Below are positions 38,025-38,292 of a stretch of DNA of 38,292 bases, one piece after another. Each line of letters opens with the position of its first letter. Position 1 is the first letter of the stretch. The position numbers and the translations under genes were made by a program. Source of the stretch: an uncultured Synechococcus sp. (lineage in GTDB: Bacteria; Cyanobacteriota; Cyanobacteriia; PCC-6307; Cyanobiaceae); NCBI GenBank assembly GCA_913052185.1, contig CAJXFG010000004.1, positions 1-38,292 of the forward strand, in the 5' to 3' direction. The notes beneath the pieces are model-generated. The model had not been told where the DNA came from. It ran no database searches and was given only the letters and a program-made list of their open reading frames with translations.

Positions 38025-38292
38025 ATGGCCCGACGCCCTCTGCTTGATTTCGAGAAACCGCTTGTGGAGCTCGAACAGCAGATCGAGCAGATCCGTCAGC
38101 TGGCACGGGATTCTGAAGTGGACGTCAGTCAGCAGCTGCTGCAGCTTGAAACACTGGCGGCCCGCCGTCGGGACGAGATTTTTCGTTCTCTCAGCCCGGC
38201 ACAGAAAATTCAGGTCGCCCGTCATCCCCATCGACCGAGCACCCTCGATTTCATCCAGATGTTCTGTGATGACTGGGTTGAATTGCATGGTG
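38025..38292 (+). CDS. accA: Acetyl-CoA carboxylase carboxyltransferase subunit alpha (5' part, truncated by window end)
   Basis: [42 protein letters not shown]...[23 protein letters not shown], open to the window end. Confidence 0.95.
   Translation, partial: MARRPLLDFEKPLVELEQQIEQIRQLARDSEVDVSQQLLQLETLAARRRDEIFRSLSPAQKIQVARHPHRPSTLDFIQMFCDDWVELHG

Noticed and set aside
1-38292. Search for CRISPR arrays, tRNA/rRNA, IS ends, toxin-antitoxin or defence cassettes
   Set aside because: No regularly spaced repeats, cloverleaf-like segments, transposase or defence-domain ORFs were recognised. Apart from the lone integrase, the content is core metabolism.

Overview
This is a GC-rich, gene-dense cyanobacterial core-chromosome segment. 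It looks most like a marine Synechococcus/Prochlorococcus-type picocyanobacterium, judged from psb27, ferrochelatase with a C-terminal CAB/HLIP-like helix, a Tab2 homologue, and the ado-aar-accA order. I find about 40 coding regions and no rRNA, tRNA, CRISPR array or IS element. There is one chromosomal tyrosine recombinase, with no surrounding phage genes. Most of the window is ordinary housekeeping: cobK, cutA, pfkB kinase, purA, psb27, proS, ppa, ferredoxin, lepB, ftsI, transaldolase, pyrH-frr, cobO, hemH, ilvB, S1-domain protein, ado, aar, and the start of accA. I see no clear multi-gene undescribed defence or mobile system. The observations most worth a second look are: (1) a small TM plus coiled-coil ORF directly before ftsI, an FtsL-like candidate; (2) a dihydroorotase-fold protein whose recognisable metal-ligand motifs are all replaced; (3) a transaldolase carrying two C-terminal EF-hands; (4) a stand-alone cNMP-binding-domain protein followed by a photolyase/cryptochrome with a divergent FAD-domain signature; (5) strong hairpins upstream of ado and between ado and aar; (6) a degenerate SNase-like secreted protein overlapping the end of ilvB; (7) repeated convergent 3'-end gene overlaps. 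All assignments come from reading the sequence only; no database search was run.
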